NCBI GenBank assembly: GCA_021397835.1
Contig: JAJFZO010000447.1
Span: 1,302,001 to 1,366,000 of the forward strand
Reading direction: 5' to 3'
DNA: 64,000 bases
Origin: Moringa oleifera
Lineage: Eukaryota > Streptophyta > Magnoliopsida > Brassicales > Moringaceae
Shown: positions 12,401 through 25,599 of the stretch, in pieces
How positions within the stretch are numbered: position 1 is the stretch's first letter
Layout of the letters: every line of letters starts with the position of its first letter
Made by a program: the position numbers and the translations under genes
Notes under the pieces: model-generated
Database searches by the model: none
Told to the model about the DNA's origin: nothing
Seen by the model: the letters and a program-made list of their open reading frames with translations, nothing else

Positions 12401-15400
12401 GATGTTTCAATGTAAACTCCAAGGGTTTTAAAAAGTCTCACTTTAACTTTCCATCCATTTCCATGAAAATTTTGACGAAGAATATACACGTGAGTTGCCA
12501 TATTATAGGAATTTAAGGGAAACTTTGATAAGGAACAACTTCCAACAAAGGAATCTTGGCAAGCTTATGCAAATTACATGATCTACCAAAGTCCTAAATG
12601 AGAACATAAACCTAACAGTCGGATAGACTTTGACGCACTAGCACAGCAGCCAGGCTCCAGAGATGTTCTCGCTGTCCTTGAGGCACAGTCATATGGTGCT
12701 ATACATCTTACTCCCCTCATTTAAACAAAAAGAAAAGACTCAATGGGTTAGATTGAACATGTTGAAAATACCATGGTTTAAGTCATGCAGATCAAAGTTT
12801 TGGGGCCTAGTTTAGACATCATCCCAAGCTACTGATTTCATTTGAACTTTTCTAATTCAAAAGCATCCCTTTTTCCACTTGTTGCCGTATTAACTAGAGC
12901 ATGAATTTTTCATCTGTGCTTTGCACTACACAGCTTTACCTTGCAAGTAACAAAATAAAAAAAGCAAAAACAGAGTAAGGGACATATAACTCGTAGATAA
13001 TTTGGTGGGGCCTCCACTTCCTAGTTTTTAACTGTTCTATTCTTGAATCACTGAACAAGTTGTTCAAAGATAAAACTTACTTGAGTATTATCAGAACGAT
13101 TACATAAGACATCATCCTCAGCAGAAAGGTCATCCATAAATTGGCTAACAGATATTGGTACATAGCTTTGGGGAATGACATGACCCGCTGCAGCTATTGG
13201 GGAACAATCCAATATAGCATTGCCTTGTGGCATCAGTCTAAATGCCAGTGACGTCCTGCAAGTAAAAACATCAACAGGCTATTTCAAGATAAACTAAAAT
13301 TCAATTGCAAAAACTAAAACACTTTGGTTTTGATATTACTTGTGAGCAATGAAATATACCTTCCCCCAGAATTAGTGCCTGATGGGTAATCAGGAACAGC
13401 TCTATACGAGGCAGCAGGACGAAGGCCAGCAGTAGCATGGCTCAGTGCCTTGCCTGTAATCAGTAAAAGATCCCCAGGTGAAGACCCACCATCTGCTAGG
13501 TACCAGCGACCGTTTGGGTCACAAACCTGCAGAAGAAAGCACTTTAGAGAAATGAATAATGAAGGCAGCCAACAAAAGCGCTCATATAAGATCAACTGAT
13601 ACCAGTAAAACAGTAAAGTTTATATTTAGAAGAACACAGAGAAAACCAACTACAAGCAGGAGTCTAACAACTGATTTATTAATAAAACTGCACTTCAGTG
13701 GAGTGCTTACTGCCTCGCCAAAATGGATAAAAAAAGAAGTAAAACTTAAATGCACATATTTTATATTGGAAGTTTTCATCAAGTACTTGAAAAGGACCTG
13801 TACACCAGGACCATCTGAGGAAAGCAATGTCAGCAATCCCTTCTCAACCTCGCCATTTACTGCAGGTTTCCCACCCCCAGTAGCCCCTTTTCCATTTTGC
13901 AAGGATGCATGAGAGTAGGTAGCTACAACCACTGATGAGGATGCCTCATGAGGAGGCAATGGGTTGTCATCAAGTAAATAGTTAAAAACACTGCAAAACA
14001 TGTAATTTTGTCAAAAAGACATCCAAAATAAAGGAAACACAACAAACAAATTTGAAAGAAGCACCATGACCATCCTTACTCGCTTCGTAAACGAAGATGC
14101 CTTGCTATTGCAGACAAAGCAGCACGAGCTGCCCTTCCCATGCACCTGAAAACATCAGCCATGCATGGGGGAGATGAGTCCCAATCTTCCAAGGCTCTGC
14201 CACAAGACAAGCTCGAACAATGTCAAAATTGAAGGGAAAAAAGAGATGGGAAGAAATAATAATAACCATACACTACGTTCAAATGATACAATGCTCCCAA
14301 AGCAATTGGAGTCAACTACACAAGTCCTTTTCCTTCAAAATGAGCCTCTTAAAGGTCATATGTTCAATAAGATTATTATTATTTTTAATCATTATTCAGA
14401 AACATCTTCAATAAGATCCTTAGAAATCAAATATTTATTTTCTTTTTATCCAAAACCAAATACTATATATTTGCATTAATTTCAATTAGCACTAGAGAGT
14501 CCCACCCATTTTCGTGTATAGTTAGCTAGTTAGAGGTTAGAAGTTCCATAAACTCCACATATTACACCTCATTTACAAAAGAATTCTCCATCACCCAAAA
14601 ATCCAAAAACTTAACCTATCTATCCTTGATCAAAGATAAAAGAGGTTTCAACGCCTTTAAAGGCTCTCATTTTTTCCTCCCTCCATACCATCCAAGAAAT
14701 AAGTGAAGGAACCATTGCCATAATTTTCCTCTTGGCCCTTATAAATATGGAGGCCCTTTGATGCTTTCAACTCAGCAACCATTGACTAAGAAACCATTCA
14801 CTTTCGACCCAAAACCAATGAAGCACTCCCAAATTTTTGGAATCCAACTACACTAAATGAGAATGTAATTGACTGATTCCTCTTGCATCTTATATAGGAA
14901 GCATCTGTTCACTATAACCTTGCCCTTTTTTCGGAAGTTGTCAATGGTAAAAAGCTTGCCCCATGATGCTTACCAAGCAAAAAAGGAAAAAGCCCTTTTG
15001 GAAGGAATTTTAACCTTCCAACTAAGTTCCCATTGTATCAACTGCATCTTTCCCTGCTATTGAAAATCCTCCATTACTCATATATTAAACAATTAACTAA
15101 AAATTTCTTGCTATAGTCTATCCTTTCTAGAAAAATATATCCTCATTGTCTATGTCAGGTCTGGCCGCATAGATCTGCTCAAAAAAATGCCCAAAACCAC
15201 CCATATCCCAATTCTAAGCACCCCTCCAAAATCTCACCTCCCAAGTCACACCACTATTTAGTATTATCACATGCTCACTCACCCAAGACCCTTTGTTAGA
15301 GCTAAAAGATACAAGGTCGGAAAGTCTTAAGTGGTTTCTCCCTACCTCATCATGCCAAAACTTAACAAAAACATTCCCTACCTACACACATGGCACAAAC

Positions 15401-18400
15401 TCCACCCAAACTCCCCTAATGGCCTTCCAAACATTGTTTCCATATGGTTCCCTCCACCTCATATCTAGCCTCCACCACTCTCCTCGAAATATTTCTTTCC
15501 ACTCTAAACCTCCATAATTATCTCCTTAAAAAAGCCATGTTAAAAAAAGTGAAGGGACTTGATACCAAGACCCATTTTCTCCATAGGTTGCTAACAATCC
15601 CCTACCTCACTAAGTGAAATTTATAAAATCATCACCTGAACTTCTCCATAGGAATTGTTGCTACAGTCGCTACAAACTTAGAGTCATTTCTCAAGAGACA
15701 TAAAGTATACTAGCTAGCTTGAAGAATACTCTTGATTAGAGTCAAACTCCTCCCCCTTGATAAATAAAGTCTCTTCCAACTTCAAGTTCCCTCCCAAATC
15801 TCTCCACAACCATGTTTCATATTGCTTGTTAGGCAACCCAAGATATTACAGAGGTAGTGCTTTCACTTACACCCCAACACACTAGTAAGATATGCTCCAT
15901 CTACTCTTAAGGGGAATTAATTCACCATTCTCCAAGTTAACTTTCAATCCCGAGACTACCTTATAAAAAAGTAGGATACTAGTCAAATTCACCATTTGTT
16001 CCATTTCTGCCCTATTAAGTAGAATCGTGTTATTCATAAACAATAGGTGAGACATCCATTTCACTACCCACCATTCCCACTCAAAATGACTAACCAAATT
16101 ATTTTATACTGCTCAACCCAACATTCTATCAAATTTTTAAATTACCACCTTTTCCCTCCATTCTTGAGGCCCATCACCACACTAGAAGTTGTGCCAAAAC
16201 CAAGTAAAGATGCCGTTGCCTATTTTGCATCTTAACAGTGATGCAAGCTCCTCCCATCCCTTCCTAATAGCTTTCCATACGCCCATGCCATACGTTCCCT
16301 CCCTGACACAATAGTCCAACCATCTATCTTTAGCCCATACTGGCCTTAACCACTCTCTTCCAAAGGCTACCTTTTCTCGCCACAAACCTGCATATTGACC
16401 TAAAAAAGCTTCATTAAAAATACAAGAACCTTGAACCCTACACCAGCTTTCTCCACCAGTTGCTTGACCAACCCCACCTCACTAAATAGGTGCCCCACAA
16501 AAACAACAGTTGTACTTGCTTTAATGAGCTCACTTATTTCAAATTGGAAATATGACATATAATACACAAGCTAGCTTGAAATGATGTTTTTAATTAACAC
16601 TAATCTTCCTCGCTCTGAAAAATAAAGCCTCTTCCATCCCACAAGCTACTTCTCAAAGCCATCAATGATAATGTTCCAAATTGTGTTCTACTTAAATCTA
16701 GCTCCCAATGCAACCCAAGATATTGTGTGGATAGGTATCCAATTTGCAGCCTAACAACCTAACAAGGTGAATACCATCCACTCTTTTCTCTAAAAGGAGT
16801 ACTTTACTTTGCCCAACTTGATTTTGCCTCAAAATTGCTCCTCAAAGGAAAGAAGTGCTTCTCAAGTTTGTCGTTTCCAACTCATCCACCTCACAGAAGA
16901 GTGGTGTCATCAACAAACAAGAGATGTGTAACTTTCAATTCATTACCTAGCCCACCCACCATGAAACTTCCAACGAACCTATTTACATGGCCCTTACAAG
17001 TATTATATCTAGCACTTTCATCACTAAAAAGGAAAAAAAAAAAAAAAAAAAGGAAGAGGGGGGGAAGGGGGAGGATAAGAGATCATCTTGTTGAAAACCT
17101 CAAGTGTATTTAAAAGCCAGGCTAGAGCCGACCTAACTTTCCCTTGACTTAACCAAGATTAATTGTTGTTCTTAATTTCCAACAAAATCATTTCATTTCC
17201 TCTTCAATCTTTCCCAATATTTGCACATATCAATCTCAACATACCTATTTTGGCAACTTTCTCTATTTTCTTGGTTAAGTACATATTATCTACATAGCAT
17301 CAAGGGAATGCAACCTTTTACAAATACATTTTAGGATTTCCATTAAATCTATAAATTTCTCCTCATTTACAAAATTGTACTATACCTAATGTTTCAAAGG
17401 ATGTAACCCAAGGTACCTAACCACCATAATCAGCTTCTCAATCCCCTCACAAGCTCTCTAATTTTCTCTCCTTATTTCCTAAAAAGTCTCAAACCGACAC
17501 CTCCTACTTATTTTCATCCTTTCCTTAAGCGTCCCTTCACCAACCCACACCCTCAACCTCTCCATCACCGACCCCACAACTGCCGAGGACTATCCAAATG
17601 TAACTATGGCCGTCTCCCACAGTTATCACGATTATCACAGTTATCTCCTCTTGCTCCTTACACAAGAAATACTGATGCACCAAAATTATTCCCTTTCTTA
17701 AATTATCCAAAGTGAGGATTTTGCCCCACACTGCTTTTGACACAAAGAATGCCATTTTAATTGGGACAATAGTCTTCAAAATAATCTTCCATAAAATTTC
17801 CTTAAAAAAAAACTTTGTATGCATTGTTCAAGAATTTTAAAAGCAACTTGATGGAGAACTCATTGTTGCCAGCCGACTCCTCATTCCACACCGCTTGATC
17901 CCCCATGGTCATGCCTATTCTCATAGCATAAATCCTCTAATAAAAGTGTGCACACTGCTGCACATCCCAATGCTAACTGTTTCTCCTGAACATAGTCGTC
18001 CATGAAGTCCCACTGTTAACTACCCTTACATACTTGTTGACATAAGCATTCTTGTGACATGCATTGCAAGTTTGGATACTCCTAAAAAAATCTCTCTCAA
18101 CCATATATCATGCAAAATTCTACAAAAAGTCCCATAGTCCATCCAAAAGTGCACCGAAGGCACCAACCCCTATCCCCCTTTCCTAATCGCACTCCACATA
18201 CTTGTCCCATAAAACTCTCCCTTTTTCCTCATCCACCCCCATTACCCACCCCATGCTTAGCCTCCACCATCCTCCTCCACAAGCACCCCCTCCCCACCAT
18301 AAACCGCCAGATTCACTTGCCACACAACTAGCTCTTGGAATGTTATAAAGGGCTTAAACCCTAGCTCCGTTTTTAACACTAGTTCAGTCACCACTCCTCA

Positions 18401-20058
18401 TCTCACTAGAAGATATTTGCATTCATCCCCAAAGCTACACCGTAAGACTGTCCTTTGAACTAGATCTAATCCTCATGCCACCACCTTAGGTATAGTAACC
18501 TCTAGATGAATCACCAGTTCATGCTAGGAAGAATCTAAAAATAATATGGTAATAAGAGCAAGAAAAGAGAATGACTAGCACCAAAAATCATTTTCAGTTT
18601 CAAGGGAAGAGACTTTGTTCTTCTAGCAACGAGGGGTATAGTAGATTGAGTACATATGTATAAGGTTGGCAATAGGAATATAGATGGGAGTCCAAATTGC
18701 AATCAACACTAAGTCATGTAATAGTAAGTGAAATATAGACCTATAAGCAACACTTCTCAATAAGCATGTTGGGGTTGTTGTGGGATGTTCCAGGCTTGCT
18801 TAATCAATCTGGCTTTCTGTTTCATGACTTAAGAGCCTAAAAAAGCAGGTGTTGCGCACATCAAATGTGCCAAATCCTTTGTCAACAAGTTGTGTCTTTT
18901 ATTTGTACTCATAAGTACTCATAAGCTGAAGCCTATTCCTACTGGATTCATTAAGCAGTAGAAGCAAGTAGAGATACTATCATGCAGTGATTTGAGCCAT
19001 GACTCAAACTAAGACCATGGCAACGTTCCAAATTATTGTCTGACACAAAAGGAATGCTAAAAGATGGAAGGATAGGACCAGAAGTCCCATGGGATTATAC
19101 TTTAGGGGTTGTCAGCTTCCATTTGAACATAATCTATAGTTTGCAAGCGACTTCTAAACAAAGATCATTGATTAAAAAGTTACAAAGCACAATCGAGATA
19201 ATTGGCAATTAAATCTTCAAGCCTGTCTAGCAAAGTGACAAAGAAAAGAATCCAGCCACTAAAATTTGAAAAAAAAATATGTACAGATCAACAGATTTCT
19301 TAAAAAAAAAAAAAGAAAGGAAAAAGAAAAGAGTTGTTTACTAAGCAGCCAAAACAACTTTTTGATTTTGTTATGCTAAGTTCTTCTAAGTACCCAATTG
19401 GTTGTCTCTAACTACCAAAGTTCTCCAAAATAAGGATCACATATCAAGAGACTAAATAAAAACCAATGAAAGAAGAAAAATCCAGCAAAATTCAAACAAC
19501 AGAAAGACAACTACAATGTTCTATGAAATGATTACTACATACGTAAAGCCAAACCAGTTACCTTCCTGCCCTGTACATATAAAGCCCGCGACTTCCCTTC
19601 CCAAGGGTCTGCGACCTGCTCCTAAAATACAAGCGTGCAGCTTCAAGTCCACACCTCATCAATGCTGCTTCTTCGCTCCCCAATTCGATCAGCGCTGCAT
19701 TATGCCTCATCAACGATCCCGACAGTGCCTCCACTGCCCTCAAGTACGGCCCTGTAGGGGCCCCGTCGTAGGGAGTAATATCTGATAACCGAACCCTCGC
19801 CAGCGGGGCCGCCATCGTCACCACGGGCTCACCAGAGGGATGTGCAGCGGCTATCGGGGTCACTGGTCCAATCACATGATCAACGGCGGGTGATGTCAGC
19901 GGCTGGCGGAGCAAAGTGGGGCCTTGCGCCGAAAGAGGGGCGAGAGAGAGAGGGGATTGCGTGGGGGTAGTGGGCGTAGGGGACCTAAAGGTGGGGGGAG
20001 GATTTGGCTGAGAGGGCAGTGCAGAGGAGGTCTGCTGTTGCATCATGATTACAACCAT
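6448..20058 (-). CDS. PUB62: U-box domain protein, PUB62-like E3 ubiquitin ligase (12 exons)
   Basis: Likely an E3 ubiquitin ligase of the plant U-box class. Exons in transcript order: 20058-19562, 14196-14080, 13990-13798, 13526-13360, 13255-13081, 11782-11721, 10503-10422, 7926-7869, 7766-7642, 7047-6964, 6870-6800, 6577-6448 (TAA at 6448). Every junction is GT/AG and in phase; the product is 586 aa. The N-terminus is Pro/Ser/Thr-rich (about residues 8-60), followed by a conserved plant-specific region (motifs RALEDWDSSPPCMADVFRC, LDDNPLPPHE, NGRWYLADGG, SFRL-type segments). The U-box is spread over exons 6-9: LRSVLSDPISGAF, then SCGHSFGG, then RCTLCSAEI, then an Ala-rich helix and a basic KRRKEMGDQ stretch. 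The C-terminal part (FSVNEKVII, VGKEAVITSQ) resembles a small beta domain. The start ATG (20056-20058) opens MVVIMM; the ATGs just downstream are alternatives. The paralogue name is from memory of the family, without alignment. Intron 1 (14197-19561) is 5.4 kb and transposon-filled; the intron at 7927-10421 is 2.5 kb with a tandem repeat. Confidence 0.88.
9520..9740. repeat. Two-copy tandem duplication, 120-bp period, in a U-box gene intron
   Basis: Copies start near 9531 and 9651. Both open with CACCATG followed by GTTA and GTGAGCC, and both carry CCCATCAGTTTT and a shared GCCAGTCTCA-like end. They are clearly diverged, so the duplication is not recent. No coding potential is seen. Confidence 0.75.
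14475..16100 (-). mobile_element. Degenerate LINE (L1-like) 3' part, copy C
   Basis: Read on the minus strand this is the 3' half of a plant LINE ORF2 with many stops and frameshifts. From high to low coordinates: the reverse transcriptase catalytic region with SHLLFMNNTILL (the usual F-A-D-D box has decayed to F-M-N-N) and VSGLKVNLENGELIP (16085-15885); a YLGLP-type motif near 15840; the zf-RVT region with NVWKAIRGVW (about 15490-15290); GKLFTIDNFRKKG and a spaced Cys/His pattern (15000-14850); then the 3' tail, whose end resembles the truncated tails at 57.6 and 61.8 kb. It lies in intron 1 of the U-box gene, in the same orientation as the gene. Confidence 0.82.
16180..16945 (-). mobile_element. 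Degenerate LINE fragment, copy B
   Basis: A second minus-strand LINE ORF2 fragment directly upstream of copy C. It shows HLLFVDDT (intact D-D pair, near 16935-16905), a YLGLHWELD stretch near 16725 and GVWKAIRKGWEELASL at the start of the zf-RVT region (about 16290-16230). Stops interrupt the frame. It has no tail; copy C begins where it stops, which fits insertion or tandem truncation. Confidence 0.78.
17540..18400 (-). mobile_element. Degenerate LINE fragment, copy A (zf-RVT region)
   Basis: Minus-strand translation gives MAFFVSKAVWGKILTLDNL (about 17765-17690), the plant LINE zf-RVT signature, preceded at higher coordinates by a WRRMVEAKHGVGNGG-like stretch near 18280. Frames are broken. 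Between copies A and B (16945-17540) is decayed sequence that could be the N-terminal RT of copy B, but I cannot assign it firmly; it includes an A/G-rich tract at about 17030-17075. Confidence 0.68.
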
Positions 20059-20500
20059 TGATCATTCTGATACAGTTTCTTGGCCTTGGGAGCCGGAAAA
20101 AGAAAGGTTTTGATTTAGGGTTTTGCGAGGATCATTTCTGGAAATAAAAGCATGGTTGTTGATCTTCGGCATCAATTGGGGGTTTTTGTTTTTTCCAAGA
20201 ATGCGTGAAACTGAGGGTTTATCTCTCCGCTGTTCTTTCTGTCAGCCTTTAAGGTCCGCTGGTGCGGAAACAACTTAGTTGTTGGGTTTCTAAAAGGGGT
20301 TGAATCTGCTGAAATCTGAAATGAAGCGCGTGTCCTCGAGGGAACCTGGTTCACTGTGTTGGCATTTGCATTGCTGCGTCTCTCCTGACTTCTCCTTGAC
20401 AGACGCCGCTTTGTGCTAGGTGGTACGGGCATGGTTAAAGAAAGGGCTACAACTCGCTTCACACCGGCTCATTTTGACTTCACTCCTCTTGCTAGCTTAG
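20059..20500 (-). promoter_or_regulatory. 5' flank and probable leader of the U-box gene
   Basis: This is the only GC-richer sequence directly upstream of the U-box ATG, and it ends abruptly in AT-rich DNA near 20500. It should hold the 5' UTR and core promoter. It contains a minus-strand open frame of 96 codons (20462-20172, Ser/Arg/Thr-rich, no family recognised). If the transcript starts above 20462 this would be an upstream ORF; otherwise it is chance. I see no clear TATA box. Confidence 0.4.
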
Positions 20501-23500
20501 TTAAGAATGATTCTTAGCCGCTAGATTGCCAATCGCCTGAGTGCTTGATTTGTTCCTCTACATAATTTGACGTTCCATATTCAAAATAAAAACAACATTT
20601 TCAAAAAAAAAAAAATCGAATTGTCAACAGTAACAAAACAACCAAAGAAAACAATCCAAAAAAATATACTCAGATCATAATTTTTGGATCATACTTGATC
20701 TCATGAAAGGATATAAACTAGTGTCTTGATCATACAAATGTGTGCAAAAAAAAAAGGCTCCACATAGAGATAGATTACGTGCTCAAATTTGCAGACAAAT
20801 TAATGCCATAATATTATTTATTACCGAGTTTATTTTAGGGGGATAAACTCATCTTAACCAAAGTTCGTTTCAGCGACACAAATAGTTACACAAAAGCATT
20901 ATTAAGTAAATTGATATTCAAATATGAAATTGAGCATGTGATATCAGTCCAAGCTTAAAAGAAGCAAGCATGATGGGCTTCTCACGCTCCCATGGCCTAG
21001 AAGGGACAAAGAAGTTAGGGATATTCAAAAAGGCCAAGGCGCAGTGTGCCTCCCCAGTACCTATTTTTGTCTATAAAATTAATCCTCTTTCTGTTTCATT
21101 TCTCCTCCAATAAACTTGGGACATTCAAGAGGTAGATTCTTCATTTTCACCTCCTCTTCCCATTTAAACCCGTAAATGAAGAATTTTCATTCTTATATTT
21201 GTTTATATAATAATAAGATAATAATATTTTTTTCAAAATTATTCGCCTCATTTTACAAAATAAAATTAACTCATTATCCATAGAAAACTAGTTTAGTATA
21301 TAAAAAAATTAATTTATGTAATAACTAATAAAAATTTAAAAAAACTATTATATATATATATATATATATATCTATCAAATTTATGTCACACCGTCATTTT
21401 ACATTAATCAATGAATCAAGACATGCAACATTCTTAATGTAAAACATAAAATTTTAAACAATACATTCAAAACAATAAATCAATAAAACATGCAAACTTC
21501 CATCCTAATCAAATTTTTTCAGAAGCAACTGCAAATGTATCCTGTAAGCAAAATTAAAAAAGTATTAATATTATCAATTGGAGTGTAATTATATAATTAT
21601 TATAAAATTGTTCTTTTTTTACTTCATCAATATATTTATCTTCTTTAAAGATAAATCACAGTTAAAAATAAAACTTTTGAGATAATAAACGTAATAAAAA
21701 TTTAAAATTTTAAATTGATTATATGACAAAAATATATTTGATAAAAATATAAATTAAACCTAGCATAAGTACCTTTACAATTAGACCATAGCCAATCTTG
21801 GGTGCACACCAAAGTTTCTATTGTGTCTACATAAAATATACAACGATGTTTACTTGTTATACCCCACTAGTGATGAAAGCAATTTCTCAAGCAACAATAA
21901 ATATAGGGAATGACTGAAATAATGACATGTAAAGTAAGGTATTTAATTTATTTTTTACGAAGTCGAAATATCAAAATCATCAACAAAAAGTAATAGAGTT
22001 TCCTCTAAATAAACATCAAACTCATATTTAACATTAGTCTCTTGAACATGATTCAAAAATATTATAAATTTTTTGAATGGATCTTTATAACAATGCTCGA
22101 GAGTTATCAATGTGTTAAACACACTAAAAGATCTCTTTGGTAGTTTTTCTTTAAAGATTTTTTTTTCTTAATACCCTCTCATCAAATCAAATATAATCCT
22201 CCTTACTTTTTCAATTTCAAAAGCAATCCTGCCATATGTATATTCAAAGTAATATTGAACTATCTCCATTTTCAATCGAGGATCCGAGACGGTTGTCACA
22301 ACCATTAATGTACAAGCGACATTTCAATACTTTTCAAACTTTTAGATCATATTTGAAGACATCAACTTTTTAATGTGATTTTCAGTATTTTGCTAATCAT
22401 TTAATATTATTTTAATATCATAAATTTGTGCAAAAAGAAAAAAAAAAGATTTGTTGTATGACATGTAATCTTTGAAAACATCTCAATCACATTATAAAAC
22501 AACCCTAATTTCTTGAACAATTTATTTACAAAAACTTAATTACATTTAATGGGTAAACTTGTAGTGCGCCTCACGCCGTTTTACAAGGAAATACATCTTT
22601 ATACATATCAAAAGCATACTAGGTATCAAGAAAGTACAGCTCCACCTAGTTTCATAATCAAGAACCAATATTTTAGCACAAGGTACATGTAGTTTACATA
22701 CAATTTTCTCAAAAAAAATTTATTTTATTTTTTTGGAATTACAGTCCAAGAAGGCACATTATTTCAAATATTTTCAATACTTTTACTAATTGCATCTAGT
22801 CCACCTTAAATAATTAAGTTAAAAAAATATGAGAGACAGATCTTATGTGAAAAATTTGCTTACCTAACATCAATGAACCACTAATTAATTTATCCAACAT
22901 GATTTGAATAATAGTATCATTTGTCGAATAATTATCTCAAGTCAAACCAAATAACTGAGGTCCAAGTTTCAATCCATGAAACATTCCATTTTAAAAGGCT
23001 TATCCTAGGTCTTAGTGGCTCTAACTATAAAAATTTTGTCATTGTTAATATGGACTCTAAAGCTATCTATACCCCTCTAATCATAAAGGAACTTAAACAT
23101 TGATGTTAGGTCAAGGTGGACCTTTTTGTTACCAACTTTTCTAGAAGGCATAGCCCAAGTGTTAAGATGGGGTACATTTTGGGCCAAGAGGGTCATATGT
23201 ATTTTTTGGCCCAACTTTTATTGTTAGACGGCAAGCCTTTGGCAAAAAGTTTCAGACTTATAGTGGCAAAGTAGTCAAACTTAAAGTCTTAATGTCTATC
23301 ATCTCTATTGGCTTTCAAATCGAAAACTTAGCAAATAAAATAATTAAAAAATCTGTATAATTCATGGACAAAATTTTTGAAATAAACGCGAGCATACAAC
23401 ACCAGGAGTTAGGTGTGAGCTGAGATAGGGAAATCATTAACTGCCTACAAAGGTTTAAAAAAAATATATGGATGGATAAATCCTGGCCTCCCTTGAAGCT

Positions 23501-24640
23501 GCCCTCAAAAACCATGACCCAGCCTTGATGAAGTCCATAGTTAGTTAAAAAGGGAGAGGAGCTTTAACTTTATATATTTTGGGATAAGAAAGTTGTTCCT
23601 AACCCATTTTAGGTCTTCAAAGGTGCAAGTAGAAGGACCTAGATTTTAAGTCATTATCCTCATATGAGAAACAAAGAGAAATAGCAAAAAACTCACCTAA
23701 AACATGAAGAACAACAAGGATAAGGACTGAGAGCTTTAGATTCATTAAGGAGAGATATGAAGGTTTTTATTTGTAAGAAGGTAGAGTGAAAGAGGAAGAG
23801 ACTTTTTTTAAGAATCCTTTTAAACGAAATTATTCATTGGGAGAACTAAGAGGTAAACATACAAAATATGTGACCTTTCTATATCCTTAAGCCAAGACTA
23901 ATTATGAGCTGGCACTTATATAATAAATGTCTCAGAAGAGACTTTTCAAAAACGACTTAATGGAATGCTTACTAAGCATTAAAGATGCAATATCCTTGAT
24001 TTACATCTTCTCCGGTCATTCATTGAATTGATTTAGGCTTTCATGGATATGGACCAAACTTTTAATCACTCATTAGGTCGCTTAACAAGACAAACATAGG
24101 CCAAACTCCCGATCAATTATTAGGCTACCCTGTAAGTTCCTAATATTGATGAATTCTCGATCATTCATTAAGTCTTTTATGATATCAAAATCTTAATCTC
24201 AAAGTTCCAAGCTATGCTATGTCATAAATAGTGGAGTACAAGATACTTATTTTTCTACGGATTCTACAGCTTTTTGGAACCTACTTATAAGTTTTTAAAT
24301 CCAAGAAAAAGGTGCTTGATACAAGAACTAAGTACTTGCACATCTTAGATTCATGACATGTGCTTGTCATTTATGCCAAGACTATACCTATGAATACCCA
24401 TTCAATCGAACGAGAAAAAGATTAATTACGAGAGAGATATAAGATGGAAAAAATAAAGAGACATCAAACGAGAGAGGAATATATGAGAGATTCTCGAAGT
24501 TTTTAGAATAGAGTTTTTTGCTTTAAATAGTTTTCCTTTTCCAAGAAAGACACATTTTCCACCTTTTTGACAAGCTTGGTATCTATTTGAGACTGTGAGA
24601 ATTTTATTTCCAGAAAGGGTTGCGGAACAGTCATTACACT
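20501..24640. other. AT-rich intergenic sequence, no gene seen
   Basis: No frame with family resemblance on either strand. There is a (TA)n run near 21346-21371 and many A/T homopolymers. The segment 22900-23550 is less AT-rich and may be old transposon sequence, but I could not match it to a domain. Confidence 0.5.
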
Positions 24641-24645
24641 ATATT

Positions 24646-25030
24646 AACAAGTAAAACCTATTTACCTTGTAATTCTTTATTATGAACACTTCAAACATAC
24701 ATGAATTGTCAATATTATTCCTGTGCTTTTTTGGTTTTCTTTACGTTTTCTTGCATTCTTGATGTGTTCTTGATGCAGTAAGTTCTTCTTTATCATTTCT
24801 ACATTGCATGTTCATTCTTTCTACATAAACGACCTTGTATTAATCGGTAAAACCTATTACCCTATAGTTCTTTATTATGAACACTTCAAATAAATATGAA
24901 AAATTAATGTTACTCTTATGCTTTCTTGGTACTTTCTTCATGTTCTCTTATGTTCTTGATATGTTCTTGATGCAATGAGTTCATCTTTATCGTTTTTACA
25001 TTGCATGTCCATTCTTCCTGCATAAATGAA
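24646..25030. repeat. Tandem duplication, period about 195 bp
   Basis: Two adjacent diverged copies start near 24646 and 24841. Each has GGTAAAACCTATT or a close variant, TTCTTTATTATGAACACTTC, a run of TTCTTG motifs with TTGATG, and TACATTGCATGT followed by TCCATTCTT or similar. The location next to a Gypsy relic suggests this is part of an old LTR or its untranslated leader; that is inference. Confidence 0.8.
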
Positions 25031-25599
25031 TTTAAGAATGAAGTGTGTGTAAGGGACAATTCTAACATAGAGTTTTAAATAAAACTATTTTATTTTGAGG
25101 AGATAGAAGTAGGTGTAGGGTTCCTTTCTTAATTTTCACCTAAAATATATTATTCTGAGTGCTTTTTGACAATGTTAAGAACTGAGATTCTTTCTTTGCA
25201 TTTCTTCCAAGAATCAAAGGAAAGCCAATCTTTGGGACCTGGAATAAAATGATCTTGAAAATCAAGTGTTCATTATTCATGCATTTTTCGAAAAAAAAAT
25301 GTTCTCTTTCTATAAATATATGTAACTAACTTGTGAACTTGATTTTCTTGGTAAAGTTTAACTAGTACTAAAACTCTTCTTTTACCTTTTCTTTTGATTT
25401 CTTTTCATGAAAAAATGTTTGGAAGGAAATAAAATAATTTTTTATGGTTAATCACACCATAAAAAAATTGGTGGTGACTCTCAATTTTTTTTTAATTTTT
25501 GATTAAAAAAATTTCAAAATTCATCATTTCTTAAGAGAAGAGACAAATTCTCCCACTTTTCCATCATGAAAAAATGGAGTACCCCTTTCAGCTTTGCTG

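Noticed and set aside
13582..14001. 139-codon minus-strand open frame
   Set aside because: Only 13798-13990 is coding (exon 3 of the U-box gene); the rest reads through introns on both sides.
17030..17080. A-rich tract that could be a retroposon tail
   Set aside because: It passes into a G/A-rich run and has no tail-like sequence before it; it looks like simple sequence within decayed LINE DNA.
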